Shown piece after piece: positions 1 to 5,648 of a DNA stretch of 11,057 nt (positions within the stretch are counted from its first letter, which is position 1; each line of letters opens with the position of its first letter). A program made the position numbers and the translations under genes. The notes beneath the pieces are model-generated. The model was not told where the DNA came from, ran no database searches, and worked only from the letters and a program-made list of their open reading frames with translations. This DNA is from Candidatus Methanoplasma sp. (GTDB taxonomy: Archaea; Thermoplasmatota; Thermoplasmata; Methanomassiliicoccales; Methanomethylophilaceae): the NCBI GenBank assembly GCA_031256615.1, contig JAIRQG010000079.1, positions 1-11,057 of the forward strand, in the 5' to 3' direction.

Positions 1-13
1 CTCTAAGGACAAA

Positions 14-23
14 CCTTAATATC
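14..23 (+). promoter_or_regulatory. TATA-like box of the tRNA-Pro gene
   Basis: An AT-rich element (CCTTAATATC) is centred about 27 bases before the first base of the tRNA. This is the spacing expected between an archaeal TATA box and a transcription start at or just before the mature 5' end. No other promoter is visible in the 45 bases before the gene. The call rests on position and composition only. Confidence 0.45.
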
Positions 24-45
24 TTCATCTTTATCAAGGGTCAGT

Positions 46-118
46 GGGCCTATGGGCTAGCCTGGTATACTTGTGGCTTTGGGAGCCATTGACTCCGGTT
101 CAAATCCGGATAGGCCCA
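46..118 (+). tRNA. tRNA-Pro (anticodon UGG)
   Basis: The gene is 73 bases with no intron and no encoded CCA (A118 is the discriminator, followed by CTCC). The acceptor stem GGGCCTA/TAGGCCC (46-52/111-117) is a perfect 7 bp. The anticodon stem GTGGC/GCCAT (73-77/85-89) closes a 7-base loop with TGG at 80-82. The T arm is TCCGG-TTCAAAT-CCGGA (94-110). UGG reads proline codons. The D arm (55-71) is weak: aligned in the standard way, G10-U25 and G11-C24 can pair, but C12 faces A23 and U13 faces U22. The remaining arms are canonical, so this is almost certainly a functional tRNA rather than a pseudogene. Confidence 0.95.
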
Positions 119-208
119 CTCCTTTGATGCTGGACATCCCTATTTTTTGTCTAATGACGCTGTTTTTGTCATATCTATTTAACTCCTTTGATTGGTGATG
201 GGCCCACT
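118..208 (+). repeat. Short direct repeats of the tRNA 3' end and flank
   Basis: The 11-mer ACTCCTTTGAT occurs at 118-128, beginning on the tRNA discriminator base, and again at 182-192. The 8-mer GGCCCACT, which is the tRNA 3' acceptor strand plus flank, occurs at 113-120 and again at 201-208. Archaeal integrative elements often use tRNA 3' ends as attachment sites. However, the copies are only 64-88 bp apart and no integrase gene lies in the window, so this is at most a scar. Confidence 0.3.
141..167 (+). terminator. T-run terminator after tRNA-Pro
   Basis: Two T tracts (six T at 143-148 and five T at 163-167) lie 25-50 bases after the tRNA. Archaeal RNA polymerase commonly terminates at such runs without a hairpin, and I see no stable stem just before them. 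This is the natural end for the tRNA transcript, judged on sequence alone. Confidence 0.5.
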
Positions 209-354
209 GCTCTCTGTCTGGCTAACCGTTCCGAGCGCTTTTTTGCGAATTATGACGAGTTTTACAGGATATTAGAAAAACCACTCTCGGCTGTTGCCGA
301 TCCGTATCAATCCGTCCAAAAACAATGAGCACGCAAGCAATGACACACAAAAAT
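209..354. other. Gene-free stretch before the structured block
   Basis: No credible ORF is present. There is a small perfect hairpin TCGGC-tgtt-GCCGA at 287-300, a six-T tract at 239-244, and a short duplicated motif ATCCGT just after 300. A TATA-like sequence (CTATTTAA, about 175-182) upstream could start a transcript running into this area. I see no recognisable RNA family, box C/D pair or mobile-element end. Confidence 0.4.
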
Positions 355-446
355 GAGGAGATGGGTGGGGTGACCCATGCGACCACAGGGGGGCTGTGAG
401 CAGTTCACAGGTCAGCCCCATTTACATGCTTCGGGCTAATCTCCTC
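355..446. ncRNA. Candidate structured RNA A (multi-helix junction)
   Basis: A 92-base GC-rich block is closed by an 8-bp helix GAGGAGAT/ATCTCCTC (355-362/439-446). Inside are a hairpin GGGT/ACCC (363-366/373-376, extendable to ATGGGT/ACCCAT by sharing 361-362) and a stem GGGGCTG/CAGCCCC (390-396/413-419). The alternative helix CTGTGA/TCACAG (394-399/405-410) overlaps that stem, so two pairings compete. A C(TTCG)G tetraloop-like sequence is at 429-434. The layout looks like a small junction RNA. I could not match it to RNase P RNA, SRP RNA or the riboswitch consensuses I know. Strand and ends are unresolved, and it could also be a DNA-level palindromic element. Confidence 0.4.
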
Positions 447-454
447 CACGCAAC

Positions 455-480
455 ATCAATAGTATATATTGATATAAACC
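455..480 (+). promoter_or_regulatory. Inverted repeat with TATA-like core, possible promoter of candidate RNA B
   Basis: ATCAATA and TATTGAT (455-461 and 467-473) form a perfect 7-bp inverted repeat around GTATA, and the stretch continues into GATATAAACC. TATA-like octamers lie at about 463-477. An archaeal start would then fall near 490-505, just before the first long helix of RNA B at 513. The symmetric arms could also bind a dimeric regulator. This is inferred from position. Confidence 0.35.
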
Positions 481-512
481 TTTCTAGAGTCTAGCTTATT
501 GGAATTGGACAT

Positions 513-923
513 GCGGTCAAAAAACAGGAACAAAATACCTAAATATGCAGCAAAATGAACAATTTGAGCTGTGTTGACCGCCTGCGCCGCGTGCCGTGGC
601 AGTGCGGGCCCGACTGTGTCTGCGGATGCAGGGAAAAGAACTCTTATCAGAACCCGCAGAGGGTTAATGAAATCAAAGACAAATCAGTTACCTTCTCGTA
701 AGCGGACCCTGCGTAAGGCGCGGGGCATGGACAAGATATCCGGTCCGGAATGCATGCACTAGGGTGTTCGCAAGAGGCCTACGCCGGGATCCGTCAAAGG
801 AACAAAGAACACTCATCTTTTGCAGAAAGATACCAAAGCAGCGAGGTGTTCGAACGCGGTAAAAAGATGCTGCGAACAACTCCTGCGTAAGCGGTTTAGC
901 GCGGTGATACATGGTCCCGCGGC
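513..923 (+). ncRNA. Candidate large structured RNA B
   Basis: This GC-rich island, flanked by AT-rich DNA, has several long-range perfect helices. GCGGTCAA/TTGACCGC (513-520/574-581) forms a 5' domain. GCCGCG/CGCGGC (586-591/918-923) would close a second domain of about 338 nt. Inside are TCTGCGG/CCGCAGA (619-625/654-660), ATGCAGGG/CCCTGCGT (626-633/707-714, one G-U pair), CGGACC/GGTCCG (703-708/742-747), TGTTCGCA/TGCGAACA (765-772/871-878), ATCTTT/AAAGAT (815-820/826-831) and GCAGC/GCTGC (838-842/869-873). Some of these compete, and two form a pseudoknot. The G-U pair and a downstream T tract (1049-1061) favour the plus strand. The only ORFs here have arginine-rich, non-protein-like composition. 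RNase P and SRP RNA signatures were looked for and not found. Family and exact ends are unknown. Confidence 0.45.
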
Positions 924-1133
924 TATAGAAAATTAGCTACAGTAGGTATTAATAAAGATTATACAAAAAGGTCTAGAACCCTTGAGAATGAAAAGAAAAA
1001 ACTACCCGGGTATATAGTTACAATATCAGTCCAGCTTCCATAGAGATGTTTTCTTTTTTTTAAATAAAGATGTATTTAACACATTTTTTTCATCGGGAAA
1101 ATCAGAAAAATACAGAATTAATGCAATTATCCA
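924..1133. other. AT-rich intergenic stretch with palindrome and T tracts
   Basis: No ORF is supported. A 10-bp perfect palindrome TACCCGGGTA is at 1003-1012 and runs directly into TATATAG (1011-1017), which could be a TATA element. T-rich tracts follow at 1049-1061 (TTTT-C-eight T) and 1084-1090 (seven T). These are plausible termination points for a plus-strand RNA coming from the GC-rich block upstream. Confidence 0.4.
1049..1061 (+). terminator. Poly-T terminator
   Basis: Twelve T in thirteen bases (TTTTC then eight T), with a second seven-T run at 1084-1090. Nothing stable folds immediately before it, which fits archaeal hairpin-independent termination. It lies about 125 bases after the last helix of candidate RNA B and about 190 bases before the AbrB-PhoU start codon. 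Confidence 0.4.
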
Positions 1134-1179
1134 GAATATTTTTGTTGTGTGATACTCACTAAAAATATCACAAATATTC
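1134..1179. promoter_or_regulatory. Bulged inverted repeat upstream of the AbrB-PhoU gene, possible operator
   Basis: TGTGATA and TATCACA (1148-1154 and 1166-1172) are perfect 7-bp arms around an 11-base spacer. Directly outside them GAATATT (1134-1140) matches AATATTC (1173-1179), interrupted on the left by seven bases (1141-1147). The whole forms a 14-bp-arm imperfect palindrome. It lies upstream of the TATA-like box at 1216-1225. Such a site could bind a dimeric regulator, possibly the AbrB-domain product itself, but this is inference. Confidence 0.4.
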
Positions 1180-1215
1180 AAGAAATATATACTTTATATC
1201 TAAATATAAGAGATA

Positions 1216-1225
1216 TTTTTATATT
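1216..1225 (+). promoter_or_regulatory. TATA-like box, probable leaderless promoter
   Basis: TTTTTATATT is centred about 26 bases before the ATG at 1247. That is the usual archaeal TATA-to-start distance, so transcription would begin at or within a few bases of the start codon. No Shine-Dalgarno-like sequence is visible in the 20 bases before the ATG, which agrees with a leaderless mRNA. Confidence 0.5.
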
Positions 1226-1246
1226 CTAGTTTTCTGTGCACTCATT

Positions 1247-2236
1247 ATGGATGTAAGACGTGTGCAAATCACGGGGGGGTCCTCATTCATGATCACTCTT
1301 CCAAAAGATTGGGCTAACTCCGTAGGACTAAAGAAAAACGACACTGTTGGAATTAAGGTACAATCCGACGGTGCTTTATCTTTGTACCCAAAGGGAGTTC
1401 TCCCTACACCAAAGCGCAGTACGAAGATCATTGATGCAACAAACACAAAGGACTATGAATTCTTTTTCCGGCAGCTTGTCGGAGCCTATATTGCTGGACA
1501 TACGACGATACTGGTCAAATCAGCTAACCCTATGTCGAACGAGATTACGGCGTCCGTTACACGGTTCGTACAGACCGCCATCGGTCTGGAGATGATCGAA
1601 GCGGATGAATCGCAGATATTGATCGCAAATCTAATCGAACATGATGCCATTGATACCAAAAAGATCATCGAAAGGATGGGAATGTTGGTAAAGAACATGA
1701 CATGGGATCTGTACGGAGCTGCCTCCACAGGCAACTTGAAGAACATAGCGGATATGGACGTAAGAGACACCGAAGTGGACAGGATATATTGGCTGACATC
1801 AAGACAGTATAACATTTACCAGAAAGACGTCGTTGTGCCATATAAGAACGGCCTGCCGCTGTATGAGCTGACCGCCTGCCTCTTCCTTAGCAGGGTATTG
1901 GAAGGCGTCGGAGACCATATGGTCGCGATGTCAAACTTCCTTGCTTCAATGGGTGAGCTCAAAGCCGACAAAGGCGTATACGAACTCGGAGAGAAAGTAA
2001 CGAACCTTCTGACAAATTCCGTAAAAAGCTGGATCGGCAGAGACCTTGCTCTGGCAGAACAGTGCATAAAAGAAGCAAACGAGATGGGCAAAAGAATGGA
2101 TAGGCTCTCAGCGGTGAACAAATCCGAAGGCGAGAGGCTCATATCCACTCGCGAAGCAATGATGTTCAGCACAAGAAGGATGTCTGAATACTGCAAGAGC
2201 ATCGCCGAGTTTGCATTCAACATGGCAATGGAATAA
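1247..2236 (+). CDS. AbrB/SpoVT-domain PhoU-family regulator
   Basis: A 329-residue protein. Residues about 3-49 (RRVQITGGSSFMITLPKDW onward) match the swapped-hairpin SpoVT-AbrB DNA-binding fold: the G-G-S-S-F-x-I-T-L-P-K-x-W pattern, followed by V-G-L-K-K-N-D. From about 130 to the end it is all-helical and PhoU-like, in two halves (about 130-235 and 240-325). Acidic PhoU-type motifs include D174-x-x-x-D178-R and E219-x-x-x-D223-H. Archaeal proteins with this architecture are annotated as phosphate-uptake regulators, with PhoU helices sensing the phosphate transporter or kinase state and AbrB giving DNA binding. No pst or pho genes are nearby, so the target is unknown. It is cytosolic, with no signal peptide or membrane segment. 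It is convergent with the trp operon. The start is supported by the TATA box 26 bases upstream and by the domain beginning at residue 3. Confidence 0.85.
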   Translation: MDVRRVQITGGSSFMITLPKDWANSVGLKKNDTVGIKVQSDGALSLYPKGVLPTPKRSTKIIDATNTKDYEFFFRQLVGAYIAGHTTILVKSANPMSNEITASVTRFVQTAIGLEMIEADESQILIANLIEHDAIDTKKIIERMGMLVKNMTWDLYGAASTGNLKNIADMDVRDTEVDRIYWLTSRQYNIYQKDVVVPYKNGLPLYELTACLFLSRVLEGVGDHMVAMSNFLASMGELKADKGVYELGEKVTNLLTNSVKSWIGRDLALAEQCIKEANEMGKRMDRLSAVNKSEGERLISTREAMMFSTRRMSEYCKSIAEFAFNMAME

Positions 2237-2248
2237 ACACATAATATG

Positions 2249-2274
2249 CCGGGTGCGTTGGCGAACGCATCCGG
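2249..2274. terminator. Bidirectional hairpin terminator between convergent genes
   Basis: CCGGGTGCGTT (2249-2259), loop GGCG, then AACGCATCCGG (2264-2274) gives an 11-bp stem with a single G-U. It starts 13 bases after the AbrB-PhoU stop and about 57 bases beyond the trpA stop. The plus strand continues TAATTTCTCC and the minus strand ATATTATGTGTTTATT, both T-rich. It could therefore end or stabilise both transcripts. Confidence 0.65.
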
Positions 2275-2330
2275 TAATTTCTCCTTACTCTGCCGCAAAG
2301 GTTTCATTCTATGCGATATGAAGCCGGGGA

Positions 2331-3098
2331 TCACATCCCTCGTTTCATGGCTGCGATATAATCATGCAGTTCTTGTTTTGCTTCTGTTCCGTATTGCGCG
2401 ATTATGCGCACGATCGCACTTCCGACGATAACGCCGTCGGCGATATTCGAGAACTGTTTAGCCTGTTCGGGCGTTGATATCCCAAAACCTATCGCCACAG
2501 GAACATCTGTGGACCTTTTTATTTCATTCACGATCGTGGAAATGTCTGTTGCGATATCATTCCGTACGCCGGTGACCCCCATTGAGGAAACAACATAAAC
2601 GAAACCTTCGGCGGTCCGCGCTATCTCCGCGATGCGATTTTTCGAAGAGGTTGGCGCGACCAGGGTCACTACTTCGATGCCGTGTTCGCTTGCTGCGGAT
2701 TTTGCTTCGGTCTGTTCCTCGAAAGGCATATCCGGTATGATTATGCCGGATATCCCCACTTCGGCGCAGCGCGCGAAGAAACGGCCGTAACCGTACACGA
2801 ACACGGGGTTTGCGTATGTCATGAATACCATGGGCACGCGCATCTTCTCTTTTATGGACCCGACCATCTCGAACACACCGTCCAATCTTGTTCCCGCACG
2901 CAGAGCGCGCATGCTTGCCGCCTGAATGACCTCTCCTTCTGCGATGGGGTCCGAGAACGGGATTCCGATCTCGATCAGATCGGCCCCGGCGTCCTGTGCC
3001 GTCAGGATGTATTCGGCGGATGTTCTGAGGTCCGGGTCGCCTGCCATAAGATATGCGATGGATGCTGTGTCCCGGAATGCCTCGGCGATCTTAATCAT
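2331..3098 (-). CDS. trpA: Tryptophan synthase alpha chain
   Basis: A 255-residue TIM barrel that cleaves indole-3-glycerol phosphate to indole, which is channelled to TrpB, and glyceraldehyde 3-phosphate. The N terminus runs [14 protein letters not shown]43 in EIGIPFSDP is the catalytic Glu (E49 in E. coli). The phosphate-site motifs [14 protein letters not shown] and VGSAIV are present. The usual catalytic Asp of P-x-A-D-G-P (D60 in E. coli) is Glu here (E54, PIAEGEVIQ), and the following Pro is also Glu. I chose the ATG at 3098: it puts the family N terminus (MIKIAEAF) at residue 1, overlaps the trpB stop by 8 bases, and follows a purine-rich GGGGAAG. An ATG at 3125 would add nine residues with no family support. 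It is the last gene of the operon, followed by the hairpin at 2249-2274. Confidence 0.95.
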   Translation of the reverse strand: MIKIAEAFRDTASIAYLMAGDPDLRTSAEYILTAQDAGADLIEIGIPFSDPIAEGEVIQAASMRALRAGTRLDGVFEMVGSIKEKMRVPMVFMTYANPVFVYGYGRFFARCAEVGISGIIIPDMPFEEQTEAKSAASEHGIEVVTLVAPTSSKNRIAEIARTAEGFVYVVSSMGVTGVRNDIATDISTIVNEIKRSTDVPVAIGFGISTPEQAKQFSNIADGVIVGSAIVRIIAQYGTEAKQELHDYIAAMKRGM

Positions 3099-4275
3099 CG
3101 ATATCTTCCCCTTTATATCTGGCAATGGCCGCTACGTCTTTATCGCCGCGTCCGGAGAGGCACACGACGATGTTCCTGCCGACGCCCATCTCCTTCGCGA
3201 GCCGCACCGCGTACGACACCGCATGCGCAGACTCGATGGCAGGGATTATGCCTTCCGTCCGAGTTAGGAGTTGGAAAGCATCTACCGCCTCATCATCAGT
3301 GACTGGCACATATTCAGCGCGTCCTGTCCTGTGGAGATTTGCGTGCTCCGGTCCGATGCCGGGATAATCCAGCCCGGCCGATATGGAGTAGACGGGTGAG
3401 ATCTGGCCGAACTCGTCCTGGCAGAATATGGACTTCATGCCGTGGAATATACCGACAGAGCCGCACGTAATGGATGCCGCGTGTTTTTCGGTATCTATGC
3501 CTCTGCCCGCCGCCTCACATCCTATCAGCCGCACCGATCGGTCGTTTATGAAATCATAAAATGAACCGATCGCGTTGGAGCCTCCTCCCACGCAGGCGAC
3601 CACCGCATCCGGCAGACAGCCTTCTGTCTCGATCATCTGAGCGCGGATCTCCTTCCCTATGACGCTCTGGAAGTCGCGGACCATCATTGGGAAGGGATGC
3701 GGTCCCATGACTGAGCCGAGCACATAATGAGTATCGGCCACGCGTTTGGACCACTCTCGCATCGTCTCGTTCACCGCATCCTTAAGGGTCATGGTGCCGG
3801 ACATGACGGTATGCACCTTCGCGCCCAGCATGCGCATTCTGAAAACATTCAGCGCCTGCCGTTCCGTATCCTCCTTTCCCATGAACACTTCGCACTCGAG
3901 GCCTAAAAGGGCGGCGGCAGTTGCGGCTGCGACCCCGTGCTGTCCGGCACCGGTCTCGGCGATGATGCGCGTCTTACCCATCCTTTTTGCGAGCAAAGCC
4001 TGGCCCAGAACATTATTGATCTTATGCGAACCCGTGTGGTTCATGTCCTCGCGCTTCAGATATATCTTCGCGCCGCCTGCATGCTTGGTCAGGTTCTCTG
4101 CATAATAAAGAAGAGAAGGACGGCCCGCATAGTTCTTAAGCAGCCCCGAGAGCTCGGCCTGAAATTCTTTATCGTCCCTGTAACGGCAGTATGCCTCTTC
4201 CAATTCGTACAGCGCGCTCACAAGCGTTTCCGGGATGTACATGCCGCCGAATTCGCCGAATCTTCCTTTATCCAT
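3091..4275 (-). CDS. trpB: Tryptophan synthase beta chain (TrpB1 type)
   Basis: A 394-residue PLP enzyme that condenses indole with L-serine to give tryptophan, working as an alpha2-beta2 complex with TrpA. It starts [15 protein letters not shown]. The PLP lysine is K85 in HTGSHKINN, the catalytic Glu is E107 in AETGAGQHG, the PLP-phosphate loop is GGGSN (230-234), and the cofactor-ring motif is SGRGDKD (374-380). YPGIGPEHA is conserved, although the next residue, commonly Trp, is Asn here. Length and motifs place it with the TrpA-dependent TrpB1 class, not the longer TrpB2. The trpF stop codon directly abuts the ATG (TAAATG), and the end overlaps trpA by 8 bases, so synthesis of the two subunits is probably coupled. 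Confidence 0.97.
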   Translation of the reverse strand: MDKGRFGEFGGMYIPETLVSALYELEEAYCRYRDDKEFQAELSGLLKNYAGRPSLLYYAENLTKHAGGAKIYLKREDMNHTGSHKINNVLGQALLAKRMGKTRIIAETGAGQHGVAAATAAALLGLECEVFMGKEDTERQALNVFRMRMLGAKVHTVMSGTMTLKDAVNETMREWSKRVADTHYVLGSVMGPHPFPMMVRDFQSVIGKEIRAQMIETEGCLPDAVVACVGGGSNAIGSFYDFINDRSVRLIGCEAAGRGIDTEKHAASITCGSVGIFHGMKSIFCQDEFGQISPVYSISAGLDYPGIGPEHANLHRTGRAEYVPVTDDEAVDAFQLLTRTEGIIPAIESAHAVSYAVRLAKEMGVGRNIVVCLSGRGDKDVAAIARYKGEDIDD

Positions 4276-4881
4276 TTAATCAGCCCTTCTTACAATATTT
4301 ACAAATTCTTCTATCTTTGCGGCGTCCTTTAACCCGTGCGTCTCCACGCCGCCGCTGACATCCACACAGTAGGGGGAGAGTGTCCTGATGGCATCCCGCA
4401 CGTTTGCAGCATTGAGCCCGCCTGCCAAGAAATACGGCTGCCTGCCATGACATTTTAACATATGCCAGTCGAAAGTTTTTCCTGTTCCGCCGCGTTCTTC
4501 GGAGAGAGTGTCGAACAGCAGATAGTCGGGGCTTTTAGGAAGATACGGAAGAGTGTCTCCCACCGCAACCGACTTTATTATCCTGCAGCTGCAACTGTTC
4601 CTCAGCCGTCTGATGTATTCCGCATCTTCGTCACCGTGGAGCTGAACAACATCTATTGTCTCCTTCCTGTACAGCCTGACGATCTTTTCAATATCTTCAT
4701 TGACGAACACGCCCACTGCCTCTATGCGGCTGTCCAGACCGTCCTTCAGCATCGCTGCGGCCGTTTCGTCTATGCGCCGGCGGCTTTCCGCGAACACGAA
4801 TCCCGCATAGTCGGGCATCACAGCGTTCACAGCCTCGATATCCTCCTCACGGCTCAGTCCGCAGATCTTCACTTTGCTCAT
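4276..4881 (-). CDS. trpF: Phosphoribosylanthranilate isomerase
   Basis: A 201-residue TIM barrel performing the Amadori rearrangement of N-(5'-phosphoribosyl)anthranilate to CdRP, the substrate of TrpC. The expected motifs occur in order: KICGL with the general base C7, FAESRRRI (30-37), VGVFVN, VVQLHG (78-83), LLFDT with the general acid D124, GGTGKTFDW (131-139), LAGGL and VDVSGGVET near the phosphate site. Length is typical of monofunctional TrpF, with no fusion to TrpC. The ATG overlaps the trpC stop in an ATGA, and the stop abuts the trpB start, so it sits inside a tightly coupled transcript. Confidence 0.96.
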   Translation of the reverse strand: MSKVKICGLSREEDIEAVNAVMPDYAGFVFAESRRRIDETAAAMLKDGLDSRIEAVGVFVNEDIEKIVRLYRKETIDVVQLHGDEDAEYIRRLRNSCSCRIIKSVAVGDTLPYLPKSPDYLLFDTLSEERGGTGKTFDWHMLKCHGRQPYFLAGGLNAANVRDAIRTLSPYCVDVSGGVETHGLKDAAKIEEFVNIVRRAD

Positions 4882-5648
4882 GCTCCCTTCCCCATCAAAG
4901 CGGCCAGCGCCGCCCCTTTGTCTGCCGAGCGCATAAGTGTTTCGCCGACAAGCACGGCATCAACGCCGTGTTTCCTGAGGTCATCCACATCTTCTGCGGT
5001 GCGGATACCGCTTTCCGCCACAAAAATAACATTTTGAGGTACGAGGCTTCTCAGCCTGATACTGTTGCCGATATCTACATCGAATGTCCTGAGGTCCCGG
5101 TTGTTCACGCCTATCACCCTTGCACCGGCATCAAGCGCCGTTCTCAGTTCGTCTTCATCATGAACCTCAACAAGACATGAAAGACCGAATCTGTCTGACT
5201 CTTCAATGTATCCGGCAAGCTCCGCGGGGGTCAGGATCGCACAGATAAAGAGAACCGCATCCGCGCCGAGACAGGCAGACTGTTCTATCTGAAATTTATC
5301 GATGATGAAGTCCTTGCGCAATATCGGGACGTCCACTGCTTCGCGGATCTCGGCAAGATGTTTGTCCGAACCCTGAAAGAACTCCGGTTCGGTGAGCACC
5401 GAGATCGCGGAAGCCCCTGCGGCCTCATACTCTCTAGCGATGTTGAGATAGGGAAAATCTTCCGCGATGATGCCTTTGGACGGCGATGCTTTCTTTATCT
5501 CGCAGATGAAAGCTATATCCTGCCCCCGTATTCTCTTTTCAAAGATGAAGGGTGGCCTTTTCTTTGCGCTTTTGAACGGCATGCCTGCCTTCTTATCCCT
5601 TTCGGCACGCTCTCTGGCGGATGCGGCGATCTGTTCCAGTATGGTCAT
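4878..5648 (-). CDS. trpC: Indole-3-glycerol phosphate synthase
   Basis: A 256-residue TIM barrel that decarboxylates and cyclises CdRP to indole-3-glycerol phosphate. Family motifs: CEIKKASPSKG (49-59), carrying E50 and K52, which correspond to the catalytic Glu/Lys pair; LTEPEFFQGS; LRKDFI with K112; VEVHDEDE with E161; GVNNRDLRTF with N182; AESGI with E212 and S213; and VDAVLVGE. Every catalytic position I know for the family is present. The start ATGACC overlaps the trpD stop as ATGA (4 nt), and the end overlaps trpF as ATGA. The N-terminal helix (LEQIAASARERAERDK) is the usual extra helix before the barrel. Confidence 0.97.
   Translation of the reverse strand: MTILEQIAASARERAERDKKAGMPFKSAKKRPPFIFEKRIRGQDIAFICEIKKASPSKGIIAEDFPYLNIAREYEAAGASAISVLTEPEFFQGSDKHLAEIREAVDVPILRKDFIIDKFQIEQSACLGADAVLFICAILTPAELAGYIEESDRFGLSCLVEVHDEDELRTALDAGARVIGVNNRDLRTFDVDIGNSIRLRSLVPQNVIFVAESGIRTAEDVDDLRKHGVDAVLVGETLMRSADKGAALAALMGKGA

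Noticed and set aside
731-748. ACAAGATATCCGGTCC resembles the group I intron S element (AAGATATAGTCC)
   Set aside because: No matching P, Q and R core elements or P8 hairpin in the right order, and no split gene on either side.
571-762. 63-codon plus-strand ORF
   Set aside because: Arginine/lysine-rich, no family resemblance or ribosome-binding site, and it lies wholly inside the helix-rich block, so it is better explained as chance in GC-rich RNA-like sequence.
688-912. 74-codon minus-strand ORF
   Set aside because: Composition is not protein-like and it overlaps the same candidate RNA; no start signal or neighbour supports it.
355-923. RNase P RNA or SRP RNA
   Set aside because: The conserved GGAGGAAA-type CR-I and ACAGAA-type CR-V of RNase P, and the CCGGAAGGRAGCAG-like loop of SRP RNA, are not found on either strand. 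Partial look-alikes (CAGAACCCG at 649-656, GGTCCGGAA at 742-750) lack the needed context.
1816-2334. 172-codon ORF antisense to the AbrB-PhoU gene
   Set aside because: It is the complementary-strand shadow of a well-supported gene, with no promoter, ribosome site or recognisable domain.
3099-3125. Longer trpA start
   Set aside because: Adds nine residues not found in the family and increases the overlap with trpB to 35 bases; the ATG at 3098 fits better.
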